A stretch of 64,000 nt of DNA from contig CAWFZX010000019.1 in assembly GCA_963820375.1 (NCBI GenBank), positions 248,001 through 312,000 of the forward strand, in the 5' to 3' direction. The number at the start of each line of letters is the position of its first letter. Positions within the stretch are counted from its first letter, which is position 1. This document shows, one piece after another, positions 45,990 to 54,758 of the stretch. Under the pieces are notes generated by a model. The model had not been told where the DNA came from. It saw only the letters and a program-made list of their open reading frames with translations, and did not search any database. The position numbers were made by a program, and so were the translations under genes. This DNA comes from AWTP1-13 sp963820375 (GTDB lineage: Bacteria > Pseudomonadota > Alphaproteobacteria > Rhizobiales > Hyphomicrobiaceae).

Positions 45990-46565
45990 ATGAGCAATCA
46001 ATCGTTGCGCGCAGGCAGCATCCGCAAGCTGTGGCCGGCCGACGCGGCCCTCTTCCGCGAGCATCTGTTGCGGCTCGACAAGGAAAGCCGCCGGCTGCGT
46101 TTTGCCCATGCCGTGTCGGACGCCTTCATCGAGGCGTATGCGCGGCGGATGGGGGATTTCGGCAGCATTGTCTTTGCCCACTTCCGCGACGGCCGCGTGC
46201 GTGGCGCAGCCGAACTGCGGCGGCTCGGCGACGTTTGGGGCCCCGAGGCGGAGGCGGCATTTTCCGTGGAAAGCATCTTCCAGGACCATGGCATCGGCAC
46301 GGAATTGATGGGGCGCGTCGTGCGCGCCGCACGCAACCGCGGCATCCGCCGCCTCTATATGAGCTGCCTGGCCGAGAATGGCAGAATGCAGGCCATTGCC
46401 CGCAAGCACGACGCCGATCTGAAGTTCGAAGTGGGCGAAGTGATCGGGCAAATCGTGCCGCAGATGCCCGACTACGTCTCGGTTTTCAGCGAGGCGGCGG
46501 AGGACCGCGTCGGCTTCATGATCGCCGTCCTGGAGCTTCACCACCGCCTGGTCCGGGCCGCCTGA
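45990..46565 (+). CDS. GNAT-family N-acetyltransferase
   Basis: The product is about 191 aa with a GNAT fold. An N-terminal LWPADAALFREHLLRLDKES segment is followed by strands (GSIVFAHFRDGRVRGAAEL) and the acetyl-CoA-binding turn FQDHGIGTELMGRVVRAARN, where Q/R-x-x-G-x-G/A is DHGIGTEL. The ATG at 45990 has GGAG 6 nt upstream; an ATG two codons earlier (45984) is also possible. The C-terminus resembles the single-domain acetyltransferases found beside Pat-type proteins. The acceptor is unknown. Confidence 0.85.
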   Translation: MSNQSLRAGSIRKLWPADAALFREHLLRLDKESRRLRFAHAVSDAFIEAYARRMGDFGSIVFAHFRDGRVRGAAELRRLGDVWGPEAEAAFSVESIFQDHGIGTELMGRVVRAARNRGIRRLYMSCLAENGRMQAIARKHDADLKFEVGEVIGQIVPQMPDYVSVFSEAAEDRVGFMIAVLELHHRLVRAA

Positions 46566-46576
46566 GCCGCCAGCCG

Positions 46577-47410
46577 TCAGCGGGCGATGCTCCGGGCAAG
46601 GGAAACCACCGATTTGAACATCGCGCTGCTGGGCTGGGTCAGGGCATCGACGATGGTGAAATGGTTGGTCCCCGGCACCACCACAGCCTCGGCGCTGACG
46701 CCAGCCTGGCGCCACGTGCGCGCCATGTCCCGGCTCTGGCGCAGGAACTCCGCGCTTTCGAGGCCCCCCACGGCGGCCACAAAGGCGCGCTCTTTTGCCG
46801 GCGGCGGCCAGAACATTGGGCTGGCCGCCCGCGCCGCCTCGGGCGTGAGCTGCAAAGCCTCATTGAGCGAGGTGCCGACCAACGGCGGCAAATCGAAAAC
46901 CCCGCTGATGGCATAGCCGGCCCGGACCAGGTCGCGCGGCACACCATTGGTCGCGCTCCAGTCGCTGGCCAGCAGCGCAGCCGTCAAGTGCCCGCCGGCG
47001 GAATGGCCGACCAGGAGCGGATGGATCCTCTCCTGCTGCCACAGCGCCGCGAGGAAGGTGGCCAGCTCGCCGACAATGTCCATCACGCCGACCGCGGGAC
47101 ACAGAGAATAGGAGGGAAGCACCACGGTGAGGCCGGCGGCGTTGAGCTCGCGGGCAACGAAGGCGAAATCCCGGCGGTCGCCCCGTTGCCAGTAGCCGCC
47201 ATGGATGTAGACCAGCACAGGCGCTGCAGCGGCCGCCGCGGGAAAAAGATCGTAGCGGTGGCGTTCGCCCGGGCCATAGGCGAGATCAAGCCTGGCCCCG
47301 GCCTTGCCGCGGTAGTCGTGCGAGGCGGCAGCCCAGCGCGCGGTGATGTCCACGTGCTCGGGGACCCGGCGCCGGTTGTTGTACTGGGCCTCGTAGTCAA
47401 GATCGCTCAT
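46577..47410 (-). CDS. Alpha/beta hydrolase, arylformamidase-like
   Basis: The 277-aa hydrolase begins DYEAQYNNRRRVPEHVDITA, a start typical of kynurenine formamidase-like proteins. It has the oxyanion motif YIHGGYWQRGD (HGG at 70-72), the nucleophile Ser137 in LVGHSAGGH, and a C-terminal His in PGTNHFTIVD. The family hydrolyses N-formylkynurenine or related amides and esters. No other tryptophan-degradation gene is in the window, so the substrate is tentative. It is divergent from hmgA. Confidence 0.85.
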   Translation of the reverse strand: MSDLDYEAQYNNRRRVPEHVDITARWAAASHDYRGKAGARLDLAYGPGERHRYDLFPAAAAAAPVLVYIHGGYWQRGDRRDFAFVARELNAAGLTVVLPSYSLCPAVGVMDIVGELATFLAALWQQERIHPLLVGHSAGGHLTAALLASDWSATNGVPRDLVRAGYAISGVFDLPPLVGTSLNEALQLTPEAARAASPMFWPPPAKERAFVAAVGGLESAEFLRQSRDMARTWRQAGVSAEAVVVPGTNHFTIVDALTQPSSAMFKSVVSLARSIAR

Positions 47411-47931
47411 GTCACCGTCCCTGCTCAGACACCTCAAGGGCTCAGGGCCCCACCCGCGGCCTGGTCTAGGTCGCCGCCCAAGGCGCGGCGCGCGCGACCC
47501 CGGCACGCCAGGGTGACCCAAGCCGGGCGCGCGGGGGTCCAGGCGCCGGCGCGCATGGGGGATTGCAGCGCCCGCGGTGCGGAATGGGCCCCTCCTCGAG
47601 GCGGGCGACGGCGGCGTTGGGCACCCCCATATTTGGCGGGCAACCTTAAGCTGCCATGGCGGCGCTGTCACGACGCCGCTTGGCACCGGCCGCCGGGTCG
47701 GCGCACGCCGGCATGGGGTCGTTGCCTCGCCCGCTTTGCGCTCGCTGGGGTCCAGCGGCTAGTATGGCTCGACACGAGCCGCGCTAGCATCGGGCCGCGG
47801 GCTGGGGCAAGCGCCAAGCCCGTCCGAGCGCGAGCCTCCGGCCAGCCGCGGTGGTGTTGGGTGTCGCCTTGCTCGAGCACCGATCGCGCGGCACTGCGGC
47901 CGGCAGCGCAGGTATGCGAAAGGACCACGAC
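47411..47931. other. Divergent regulatory region upstream of hmgA
   Basis: 521 bp without a recognisable gene. The half near 47411-47650 is very GC-rich with poor coding character. The half nearer hmgA holds a 31-bp interrupted palindrome (47758-47788). Confidence 0.4.
47758..47788. promoter_or_regulatory. Interrupted palindrome, candidate operator of the hmgA cluster
   Basis: GGCTCG-ACA-CGAGCC is framed by GCTAG on the left and CTAGC on the right, each three bases away, giving a symmetric 31-bp site 143 bp upstream of hmgA. Homogentisate clusters elsewhere are controlled by dedicated repressors. No regulator gene is present here. Confidence 0.5.
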
Positions 47932-49287
47932 ATGGCAGACGGCGGCAAAACCCGACCCCGAGAGGCGGAGGCGCAATGGACGCAGGCGACGGCGGCGGGC
48001 TACATGCCGGGTTTCGGCAACGATTTCGAAACCGAGGCCCTGCCCGGCGCCCTGCCCGTGGGGCAGAACTCGCCGCAACAGACCGCCTACGGCCTATATG
48101 CCGAGCAACTCTCCGGCTCGCCCTTCACGGCGCCGCGCGGGAGCAACGAGCGCTCCTGGCTTTATCGCATCCGACCGTCGGTGAAGCACACCACCAAATT
48201 CAAGAAGCTGGCGTTGCCCTATTGGAAAACGGCGCCGGCAACGGCCGAGCACGATCGACCGATCGGACAGCTGCGCTGGGGACCGGTGCCGGTGCCCGAC
48301 GCGAAGGTCACCTTCCTGACCGGCCTGCGCACCATGACCACGGCGGGTGACGTCAACACGCAGGTGGGCATGGCGGCGCACGTCTATCTCATCACGCAGT
48401 CGATGCAAAACGAGTACTTCTACAACGCCGATGGCGAGATGCTGATCGTGCCGCAACTGGGCGCGGTGCGCTTCTTTACCGAATTCGGCCGCATCGAGGT
48501 GGCGCCAGGGGACATCTGCGTCATCCCCCGCGGCGTGAAATTCAAGGTGGAATTGCTCGACGGGCCGGCGCGCGGCTATCTGTGCGAGAACTACGGGGCC
48601 AAGTTCACCATGCCGGACCGAGGTCCCATCGGCGCCAACTGCCTGGCCAACGCCCGCGATTTCAAGGCACCGGTTGCGGCCTTCGAGGATAAAGAGGAAA
48701 CGTGCCGCTTGACCGTCAAATGGTGCGGCAGCTTTCATGTGACCGAGATCGGCCATTCACCGCTCGATGTGGTGGCCTGGCACGGCAACTACGCCCCCTA
48801 CAAGTACAACCTGCGGCACTTTTCGCCGGTGGGCGCCATCGCCTTTGACCATCCCGATCCGTCGATCTTCACGGTCCTGACGGCACCGTCCGAGACGGCG
48901 GGCACGGCCAATGTCGACTTCGTCATTTTCCCGGAGCGCTGGGCGGTCGCGGAGCACACCTTTCGCCCGCCCTGGTACCACATGAACATCATGTCGGAGT
49001 TCATGGGGCTGATCTATGGCATCTACGATGCCAAGCCCGAGGGCTTTGTCCCCGGCGGCATGAGCCTGCACAACTGCATGCTGCCACACGGGCCCGACAA
49101 GGCTGCTTACGATCAGGCCACCAAGAGCGAGCTGCGGCCCGTCAAACTGACCAACACGCTGGCGTTCATGTTCGAGACGCGGTTCCCTCAGCACCTGACC
49201 AAGTTCGCCGCCGAGCTGGAGACGCTGCAGGAGGACTACGCCGAATGCTGGACGCCGCTGGCAAAGAAGTTCACAGGGGCAAGATGA
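47932..49287 (+). CDS. hmgA: Homogentisate 1,2-dioxygenase
   Basis: HmgA opens the ring of homogentisate to maleylacetoacetate in phenylalanine/tyrosine breakdown. The 451-aa product has the family N-terminus (GYMPGFGNDFETEALPGALP, NSPQQTAYGLYAEQLSGSPF), PRGVKFKVELLDGPARGY, and the iron site PPWYHMNIMSEFMGL (His and Glu ligands) with SLHNCMLPHGPD (third His). The ATG at 47932 has AGGA upstream; an ATG at 47914 would add six residues. It starts a run of same-strand catabolic genes ending at 54706. Confidence 0.96.
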   Translation: MADGGKTRPREAEAQWTQATAAGYMPGFGNDFETEALPGALPVGQNSPQQTAYGLYAEQLSGSPFTAPRGSNERSWLYRIRPSVKHTTKFKKLALPYWKTAPATAEHDRPIGQLRWGPVPVPDAKVTFLTGLRTMTTAGDVNTQVGMAAHVYLITQSMQNEYFYNADGEMLIVPQLGAVRFFTEFGRIEVAPGDICVIPRGVKFKVELLDGPARGYLCENYGAKFTMPDRGPIGANCLANARDFKAPVAAFEDKEETCRLTVKWCGSFHVTEIGHSPLDVVAWHGNYAPYKYNLRHFSPVGAIAFDHPDPSIFTVLTAPSETAGTANVDFVIFPERWAVAEHTFRPPWYHMNIMSEFMGLIYGIYDAKPEGFVPGGMSLHNCMLPHGPDKAAYDQATKSELRPVKLTNTLAFMFETRFPQHLTKFAAELETLQEDYAECWTPLAKKFTGAR

Positions 49288-49359
49288 ATAGGCCCACGCC
49301 GCTGGGGTCGCGTATGTTGGCTACCAGCTCACCATGGTCAGGGCCGGCGAGAATGCGTC

Positions 49360-50403
49360 ATGAAGGTTGCAACCTATCGCAATGGTACGCGGGACGGCGC
49401 GCTGGTGATCGTCTCGCGTGATCTGCGCAAGATGGTGCCGGCGTCCTGCGTCATTGCCGGGCTGGAAACGCTGCAGCAGTTGTTGGACGATTGGGACGAC
49501 CTGCAGCTGAAGGTCGAGCGCGTCTATGCCGAGCTCAACCAGGCCGCCGACGGCCAGCGCCCGCCTCGCTTCGACAGCGAGGATTTCCAGGCCACGCGCT
49601 GCATGGCGCCCCTGCCGCGCGCCTATCAGTGGGCCGATGGCTCAGCCTACGTGAGCCACGTCGAACTCGTGCGTCGGGCGCGTGGCGCGGCAATGCCGGC
49701 AAGCTTCTGGACCGACCCCTTGATGTATCAGGGTGGTTCCGATGCCTTCCTGGGGCCGCACGACCGCATCGAGATGGCCGAGGAGGCCTGGGGCATCGAC
49801 CTCGAGGGCGAAGTTGCCGTGGTCACCGGCGACGTGCCAATGGGCGCCACGGCAGCCCAAGCCGCCGAGCGCATTCGCCTCATCATGCTCGTCAATGACG
49901 TCTCGCTGCGCAACCTGATAGCCGCCGAACTCGCCAAGGGCTTCGGCTTCTTCCACGGCAAGCCATCGACGGCCTTTGCACCGGTGGCCGTGACCCCTGA
50001 TGAACTCGGCTCGGCCTGGCGCGATGGCAAGTTGCATCTGCCGCTGCTGGCCTCGATCAATGGCAAGCTGCTCGGCAAGCCCAATGCCGGCGTGGACATG
50101 ACGTTCTCCTTCCCCCAGCTGGTTGCGCACGCCGCCAAGACGCGTTGTCTGGGTGCCGGCAGCATTGTTGGCTCCGGAACCGTCTCCAACACCGGCGAGG
50201 CGGGCCCGGCCAGGCCGGTCGACCTCGGTGGCGTGGGTTACACCTGCCTCGCCGAGCTGCGCAGCGTTGAGAGTCTTCTGCACGGCAAGCCGAGCACCGC
50301 CTTTTTGCGCTTCGGTGACCGCGTGCGCATCGAGATGTTGGACACCGCCGGACACTCGATCTTCGGCGCCATCGATCAAGAAATCGGCAAGTACGTGCGC
50401 TAG
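49360..50403 (+). CDS. Fumarylacetoacetate hydrolase-family protein
   Basis: The 347-aa enzyme probably splits fumarylacetoacetate (or maleylacetoacetate) to fumarate and acetoacetate, the last step after HmgA. It has ATRCMAPLPRAYQWADGSAY, metal-binding and substrate regions DLEGEVAVVTGDVPMG, MLVNDVSLRNLIAAELAKGF, GFFHGKPSTAFAPVAVTP, and the C-terminal GSGTVSNTGEAG. It lies 72 bp after hmgA. No maleylacetoacetate isomerase follows, so the isomerisation step must be encoded elsewhere or bypassed. Confidence 0.9.
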   Translation: MKVATYRNGTRDGALVIVSRDLRKMVPASCVIAGLETLQQLLDDWDDLQLKVERVYAELNQAADGQRPPRFDSEDFQATRCMAPLPRAYQWADGSAYVSHVELVRRARGAAMPASFWTDPLMYQGGSDAFLGPHDRIEMAEEAWGIDLEGEVAVVTGDVPMGATAAQAAERIRLIMLVNDVSLRNLIAAELAKGFGFFHGKPSTAFAPVAVTPDELGSAWRDGKLHLPLLASINGKLLGKPNAGVDMTFSFPQLVAHAAKTRCLGAGSIVGSGTVSNTGEAGPARPVDLGGVGYTCLAELRSVESLLHGKPSTAFLRFGDRVRIEMLDTAGHSIFGAIDQEIGKYVR

Positions 50404-50438
50404 CTGAGCAAGTGGCGATAGCAAGGAGCAGGACGCGA

Positions 50439-51387
50439 ATGGCAGCATTTTGCCTCGACTGGCGATACGGCCGAGAAGAACATCAGCTTCAGCGAGATCG
50501 GACGCGACCTTTATGCGTTCACCGCCGAGGGCGATCCCAACAGCGGCATCATCATCGGCGACGACGGCGTGGTCGTGGTCGATGCGCAAGCAACGCCGGT
50601 TATGGCACGCCTCGTCATCGAGCGCGTCCGCACGGTGACCGACAAACCGATCAAGTACGTGGTGCTTTCGCACTACCATGCCGTGCGAGTGTTGGGGGCG
50701 TCGGCCTACGCGGCCGACGAGGTGCTGGCATCGGAGGCATGTCGCGCCATGATCGCCGAGCGCGGCAAGGAGGACTGGGACTCCGAATACGGTCGTTTCC
50801 CGCGGCTGTTTCGTGCTGCCGAGTCGATCCCGGGCCTCACCTGGCCAAGCCTGACGTTTCATCGACGCATGACGCTTTTCCTCGGCAAGCGCCGCGTGGA
50901 GCTGCGCCAAATCGGGCGCGCCCACACCGCTGGCGACATCGTGGCCTACGTGCCGGACGCCAACGTGGTGTTTGCGGGCGACATCGTCGAATACAAATCC
51001 GCCTGCTATTGCGGGGACGCGCATTTCGCCGATTGGCCGGCCACACTTAGGCGCCTTGATGCGGTCAAGGCGGAGGCGCTGGTACCGGGTCGGGGCGAGG
51101 CGCTGGTCGGTGCCGATCGCGTGGCCGAAGGCCTGGCCCTGACGCGCGACTTCCTGCACGACACCTATGCGCCCGTCAAACGCGGCGTCGCGCGCGGGGC
51201 CACGCTCAAGGAATGCTTCGACGAAGCGACCGCCGCCATGCGCCCGAAGTATGGCAGCTGGCCGATCTTCGAACACTGTCAGCCCTTCAATGTGGCGCGC
51301 GCCTATGACGAGGCCCAAGGCATCGACACGCCGCGCATCTGGACGGCCGAGCGCGATCGCGCCATGTGGTCAGACCTGCAAGGCTGA
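50439..51387 (+). CDS. MBL-fold hydrolase with an out-of-frame start codon
   Basis: The beta-lactamase-fold protein reads HFASTGDTAEKNISFSEIGR, EGDPNSGIIIGDDGVVVVDA, LSHYHAVRVLGASAY, a metal-binding segment GRAHTAGDIVAYVPDANVVF, GDIVEYKSACYCGDAH, and ends WTAERDRAMWSDLQG. The canonical HxHxDH is HYHAVR here, as in a subgroup that lacks part of the metal site. AGGAG precedes the ATG at 50439, but relatives read ATG-CAG-CAT. Here an extra G (ATG-G-CAG-CAT) puts the coding frame at +1 from that ATG, with a TAG just upstream. The first in-frame standard start is a GTG at 50569. It lies 35 bp after the fumarylacetoacetase gene. Confidence 0.75.
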
Positions 51388-51457
51388 TGCGCCGCGGCTC
51401 ATCCCCCCAACGGTTTGCTAACCATGTGAGTGGCGCACCGGTGCGCAGAGGGGCAAC

Positions 51458-52759
51458 GTGCTAGGCAGCTCACAACCGCAGCTTGCCCGCCTTCTGCAGG
51501 CCCGGCTGCCGTTCTACTACGGCTGGATCATCTTGGCCTGCTTGTGCTGCTGCGGCTTTGCACGCCAGGGTCCGGCCGTGGCCACCCTGTCGATCTTCGT
51601 CGAGCCGATGACGAGTGACTTCGGCTGGTCGCGCACCGCCCTTTCGGGCGCCGTCTCCCTGGGCGGCATCATGGCCGCGCTATTGTCGCCGCTGATTGGC
51701 CCGGTTCTGGATCGTCGCGGCGCGCGCCTGATGCTGTGCGCGGCGGTGCTGCTGACCGGCATCTCCACCATGCTGCTATCGCTGACGCAGTCGCTCATCA
51801 CTTTCTATCTTTTCTTCTGCATCGCGCGCATGAACTTTGCGGGGCCGTTCGACATCGGCATCTACGGGGCCGTCAACAGCTGGTTTTGCGCGCAGCGCGG
51901 CATTGTCAATGCCATCATCAGCCTGGCGCAGATGCTGGGCTTGGTGCTGATGCCGCTGATTGCCCATTTCGCCATCAGCGCCCAGGACTGGCGCGGGGGC
52001 TGGCTCGCCATCGGCGGCACGGTCCTGCTGATCGGCCTGCTGCCGGCATGGCTGCTGCTGGTGCGGCGCCCCGAGGATCTGGGCTTACTGCCCGACGGCG
52101 GGCCGCCGACCTCGCCGCCACAGGCCACCTCCAAGGCGACGGCCAGCGCGCCCGTTGAAAGAGCGTTTTCGCGCGCTGCTGCCTTGCGCACGCCGGCCTT
52201 CTGGCTGTTGTCGCTCTACACCGTGGCGGTCTATCCCGTGCAGGCCGGCATCAGCCTGCATCAGGCACCGCACATGCTCGAGAGTGGTTTGAGTGCGACC
52301 GTGGCGGCCACCATCGTCAGCACCTTCTCGCTTGCGGCCGCTTTGGCCAGCCTCGGCTTCGGTCTGATCGTGCGGCGCATAGGCGTCGAAATCGCCTTGG
52401 CGCTCAGCGGCGCGGCGCTCGGCGCCGGTGCGGTTTTAATGCTTGGCATCGCCTCGGCCGTGCAAGCCTACCTGGCGGCTTGCTGCTTCGGGGCGGGCAT
52501 CGGCGGCATCCTGACGCTATTGCCCCTGGCCTGGGCCGACTATTTCGGCCGGGCCAGCTTCGGCGCCATCCGGGGGGTGGCGCTGTCAATGCAGGTCACG
52601 GCGCAGGCCTCAGGGCCCCTCATCTCCGGTGTCCTGCGCGATGCCACCGGCAGCTACGTTTTGTCCTTGACGGTCTTTGCCGCGCTCTCATTCTTTGGCG
52701 CCTTCGTCGCCTTGCTGGTGCGCCCGCCGCAGCCGCCTGGCAACGCCACGCCAACCTGA
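51458..52759 (+). CDS. MFS transporter, monocarboxylate-carrier-like
   Basis: The 433-aa inner-membrane protein has 12 predicted hydrophobic segments. It has the MFS inter-helix motif (GPVLDRRGARL), PFYYGWIILACLCCCGFARQ at the N-terminus and a hydrophilic central loop (PEDLGLLPDGGPPTSPPQ). This resembles oxalate/formate or aromatic-acid MFS carriers. The start is a GTG at 51458 after GAGGGG. Its place between the MBL gene and a flavin hydroxylase suggests uptake of an aromatic acid feeding the homogentisate route. Confidence 0.85.
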   Translation: MLGSSQPQLARLLQARLPFYYGWIILACLCCCGFARQGPAVATLSIFVEPMTSDFGWSRTALSGAVSLGGIMAALLSPLIGPVLDRRGARLMLCAAVLLTGISTMLLSLTQSLITFYLFFCIARMNFAGPFDIGIYGAVNSWFCAQRGIVNAIISLAQMLGLVLMPLIAHFAISAQDWRGGWLAIGGTVLLIGLLPAWLLLVRRPEDLGLLPDGGPPTSPPQATSKATASAPVERAFSRAAALRTPAFWLLSLYTVAVYPVQAGISLHQAPHMLESGLSATVAATIVSTFSLAAALASLGFGLIVRRIGVEIALALSGAALGAGAVLMLGIASAVQAYLAACCFGAGIGGILTLLPLAWADYFGRASFGAIRGVALSMQVTAQASGPLISGVLRDATGSYVLSLTVFAALSFFGAFVALLVRPPQPPGNATPT

Positions 52760-52785
52760 TGAGCGCGCTCGCTGCCACGCCCATG

Positions 52786-52815
52786 TGATAGACTGGCACC
52801 TGATAGACTGGCACC
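52786..52815. repeat. 15-bp perfect tandem duplication
   Basis: TGATAGACTGGCACC occurs twice (52786-52800 and 52801-52815), between the MFS stop and the FAD hydroxylase start. Confidence 0.95.
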
Positions 52816-52817
52816 GA

Positions 52818-52855
52818 TTGCAACTGGGCAGACACTTTGCAACTGGGCAGACACT
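52818..52855. repeat. 19-bp perfect tandem duplication
   Basis: TTGCAACTGGGCAGACACT occurs twice (52818-52836 and 52837-52855), immediately after another, unrelated duplication. It ends 8 bp before the ATG at 52864, so it contributes to the ribosome-binding region. Confidence 0.95.
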
Positions 52856-52863
52856 AGGGGGCG

Positions 52864-54513
52864 ATGACCGACCCGCGGCAGCTCACCTTCCCGCACCGCC
52901 GCTCGGCGGATCAGGATCGGCTACGGCCCGCGCACCATCCGGTCGTTATCGTTGGCGCCGGGCCGGTCGGGCTCGTCGCCGCGCTCGAGCTGGCCCGCAA
53001 GGGGCACCGGACGATCGTCATCGACAAGAAGAACAACCTGTCCGACGGCAGCCGGGCGATCTGTTGGGCCAAGCGGACGCTCGAGATCATGGACCGGCTT
53101 GGCCTCGGCGATGCCGTCGCCGCCAAGGGCGTCACCTGGAAGACCGGCACGGTGTTCTTCGACACGCAGCGCCTGTTTGAGTTTGACCTGCTACCGGAAA
53201 CCGCACACCGTCGACCCGCCTTCGTCAACTTGCAGCAGTACTACTTCGAGCATTTCTGCATCGAAGCGGCGCGCCAGACGGGGCTCATCGAGCTGCGCTG
53301 GCAGGAGGAGGTGCAAAGCCTCGAGCCTACCAGCGATGGCCTGTTGCTCACCATCAGCACGCCCGCGGGCGCCTATCGGCTCGTTGCCGATTGGCTGATT
53401 GCCGCAGATGGGGCGCGATCGGCGATCCGCCACCAGCTGCAGCTGGGCTTCGAGGGTCGCGTGTTCGACGATCAGTTCTTGATTTGCGACATCAAGATGA
53501 GAATGGAACGACCGGCCGAGCGCTGGTTCTGGTTCGACCCTCCCTTCAATCGCGGTCGTTCGGCGCTGCTGCATAAGCAGGCCGATGACGTTTGGCGCCT
53601 CGACTTCCAGGTCGGAGCCAGCGCCGACCGCGACGAGGAGATGCGCCCGGCCAACGTTGCCCGGCGGGTGCGGGCGATGCTGGGTGAGAACGTCGAATTT
53701 AGCTTCGAGTGGATCTCGCTTTATCGTTTTCAATCGCGACGCCTGCAACGCTTCCGGCATGGCCGCGTGTTGTTCGCCGGCGATGCCGCCCACCAGATGT
53801 CACCGTTCGGGGCGCGTGGCGGCAACAGCGGCATTCAAGATGCCGACAATCTCGCCTGGAAGCTCGATCTCATTCTTCGGCGGCTGGCGCCGGAGACATT
53901 GCTTGACAGCTATGATGAGGAGCGCATACCCGCTGCCGACGAGAATTTGCTGCACACGACGCGTTCGACCGACTTCATCGCGCCCAAGAGCGCGGCGAGC
54001 CGCGCCTTCCGCGACGGCGTGCTGGCCCTGGCCGAGACGGAGCCACTGGCGCGCCGCCTCGTCAATTCAGGCCGCTTGTCGGTGGCGAGGTGTTATGACG
54101 GGTCGCCGCTCAACGGCCCCGACGGCTTTTGTCCCGGCGACTGCCCGGCAGCACGCCCGGGTGCGGCGGCCCTCGACGCGCCGGTGGCCGGCGCCTGGCT
54201 GCTTGACGCCCTTGGGCCTGGCTTTAGCGGCGTGTGGTTCTGTCGCGAGGGCCGGCCAGCCGCGGCACTGGTGGCCGCGCAGAGCTTGCTGGCGCAGGGG
54301 AAGGTGCCGGTCAAGACCGTCCTGATCAGCGATCCGATTGCCTGCTGCCGCTATGGCGCTGAGCGCCAGCCGGCCTATTATCTTTTCCGTCCGGACCAGC
54401 ACGTGGTTGCCCGCTGGCGCGGCTTTGATTGGGCCGCGCTCCAGGGCGCACTGGCGCGGGCCAGCGGGCGGTCCTCAATGGGAGCTGGAGCGCCAGATGC
54501 CTCTCAAGCGTGA
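52864..54513 (+). CDS. FAD-dependent aromatic hydroxylase (MhpA/PheA-like)
   Basis: The 549-aa flavoprotein monooxygenase has the FAD motif GAGPVG at residues 31-36, the DG motif IAADGARSAIRHQL, and the GD motif LFAGDAAHQMSPFGARGGNS with a thioredoxin-like C-terminal domain. The group hydroxylates phenolic acids such as 3-(3-hydroxyphenyl)propionate. Beside hmgA it may make a ring-cleavable hydroquinone, for example from a hydroxyphenylacetate, but this is inference. A DUF2783 gene overlaps its 3' end by 17 nt. Two tandem duplications lie directly upstream. Confidence 0.88.
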   Translation: MTDPRQLTFPHRRSADQDRLRPAHHPVVIVGAGPVGLVAALELARKGHRTIVIDKKNNLSDGSRAICWAKRTLEIMDRLGLGDAVAAKGVTWKTGTVFFDTQRLFEFDLLPETAHRRPAFVNLQQYYFEHFCIEAARQTGLIELRWQEEVQSLEPTSDGLLLTISTPAGAYRLVADWLIAADGARSAIRHQLQLGFEGRVFDDQFLICDIKMRMERPAERWFWFDPPFNRGRSALLHKQADDVWRLDFQVGASADRDEEMRPANVARRVRAMLGENVEFSFEWISLYRFQSRRLQRFRHGRVLFAGDAAHQMSPFGARGGNSGIQDADNLAWKLDLILRRLAPETLLDSYDEERIPAADENLLHTTRSTDFIAPKSAASRAFRDGVLALAETEPLARRLVNSGRLSVARCYDGSPLNGPDGFCPGDCPAARPGAAALDAPVAGAWLLDALGPGFSGVWFCREGRPAAALVAAQSLLAQGKVPVKTVLISDPIACCRYGAERQPAYYLFRPDQHVVARWRGFDWAALQGALARASGRSSMGAGAPDASQA

Positions 54514-54706
54514 GCCGAACCTGCCCGATCCCGACGGCCTCTACGCCGCCATTGTCGAGGCCCACGCGGATCTGAGCGAGTTGGAAAGCGTGGCCCTGAA
54601 CGCGCGCCTGGTGCTGCTGCTCGCCAATCACATCGGCGATGAAAGCGTGGTGCGCGAGGCGCTGACGCTCGCGCGCCAATCCATCGACCAGAGCGCGCCC
54701 AGCTAG
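54497..54706 (+). CDS. DUF2783-family small protein
   Basis: The 69-aa product (REPNLPDPDGLYAAIVEAHA, ESVALNARLVLLLANHIGD) matches DUF2783, small proteins that occur beside FAD aromatic hydroxylases. The ATG at 54497 has GGAG upstream and overlaps the hydroxylase stop by 17 nt, so the two are translationally coupled. It is all-helical in character. Its role is unknown; a subunit or chaperone of the hydroxylase is the obvious guess. Confidence 0.8.
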   Translation: MPLKREPNLPDPDGLYAAIVEAHADLSELESVALNARLVLLLANHIGDESVVREALTLARQSIDQSAPS

Positions 54707-54712
54707 CTCGCA

Positions 54713-54731
54713 TGCTTGGCAACGCCAAGCA
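54713..54731. terminator. Hairpin between convergent DUF2783 and atpF genes
   Basis: TGCTTGGC-AAC-GCCAAGCA is a perfect 8-bp stem with a 3-nt loop, placed between two convergent stop codons. It lacks a T run on either side, so it may be a bidirectional or Rho-assisted terminator. Confidence 0.45.
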
Positions 54732-54758
54732 CGCTGCCGGCGCAAACCCCGCGCCAGT

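Noticed and set aside
45872..48184. A 770-codon plus-strand frame across three genes
   Set aside because: It overlaps the acetyltransferase, the minus-strand hydrolase and the start of hmgA in other frames and has low-complexity Arg/Ala/Pro content.
49642..51318. A 558-codon minus-strand frame opposite the fumarylacetoacetase and MBL genes
   Set aside because: No domain is recognisable and both plus-strand genes in the interval are clear family members.
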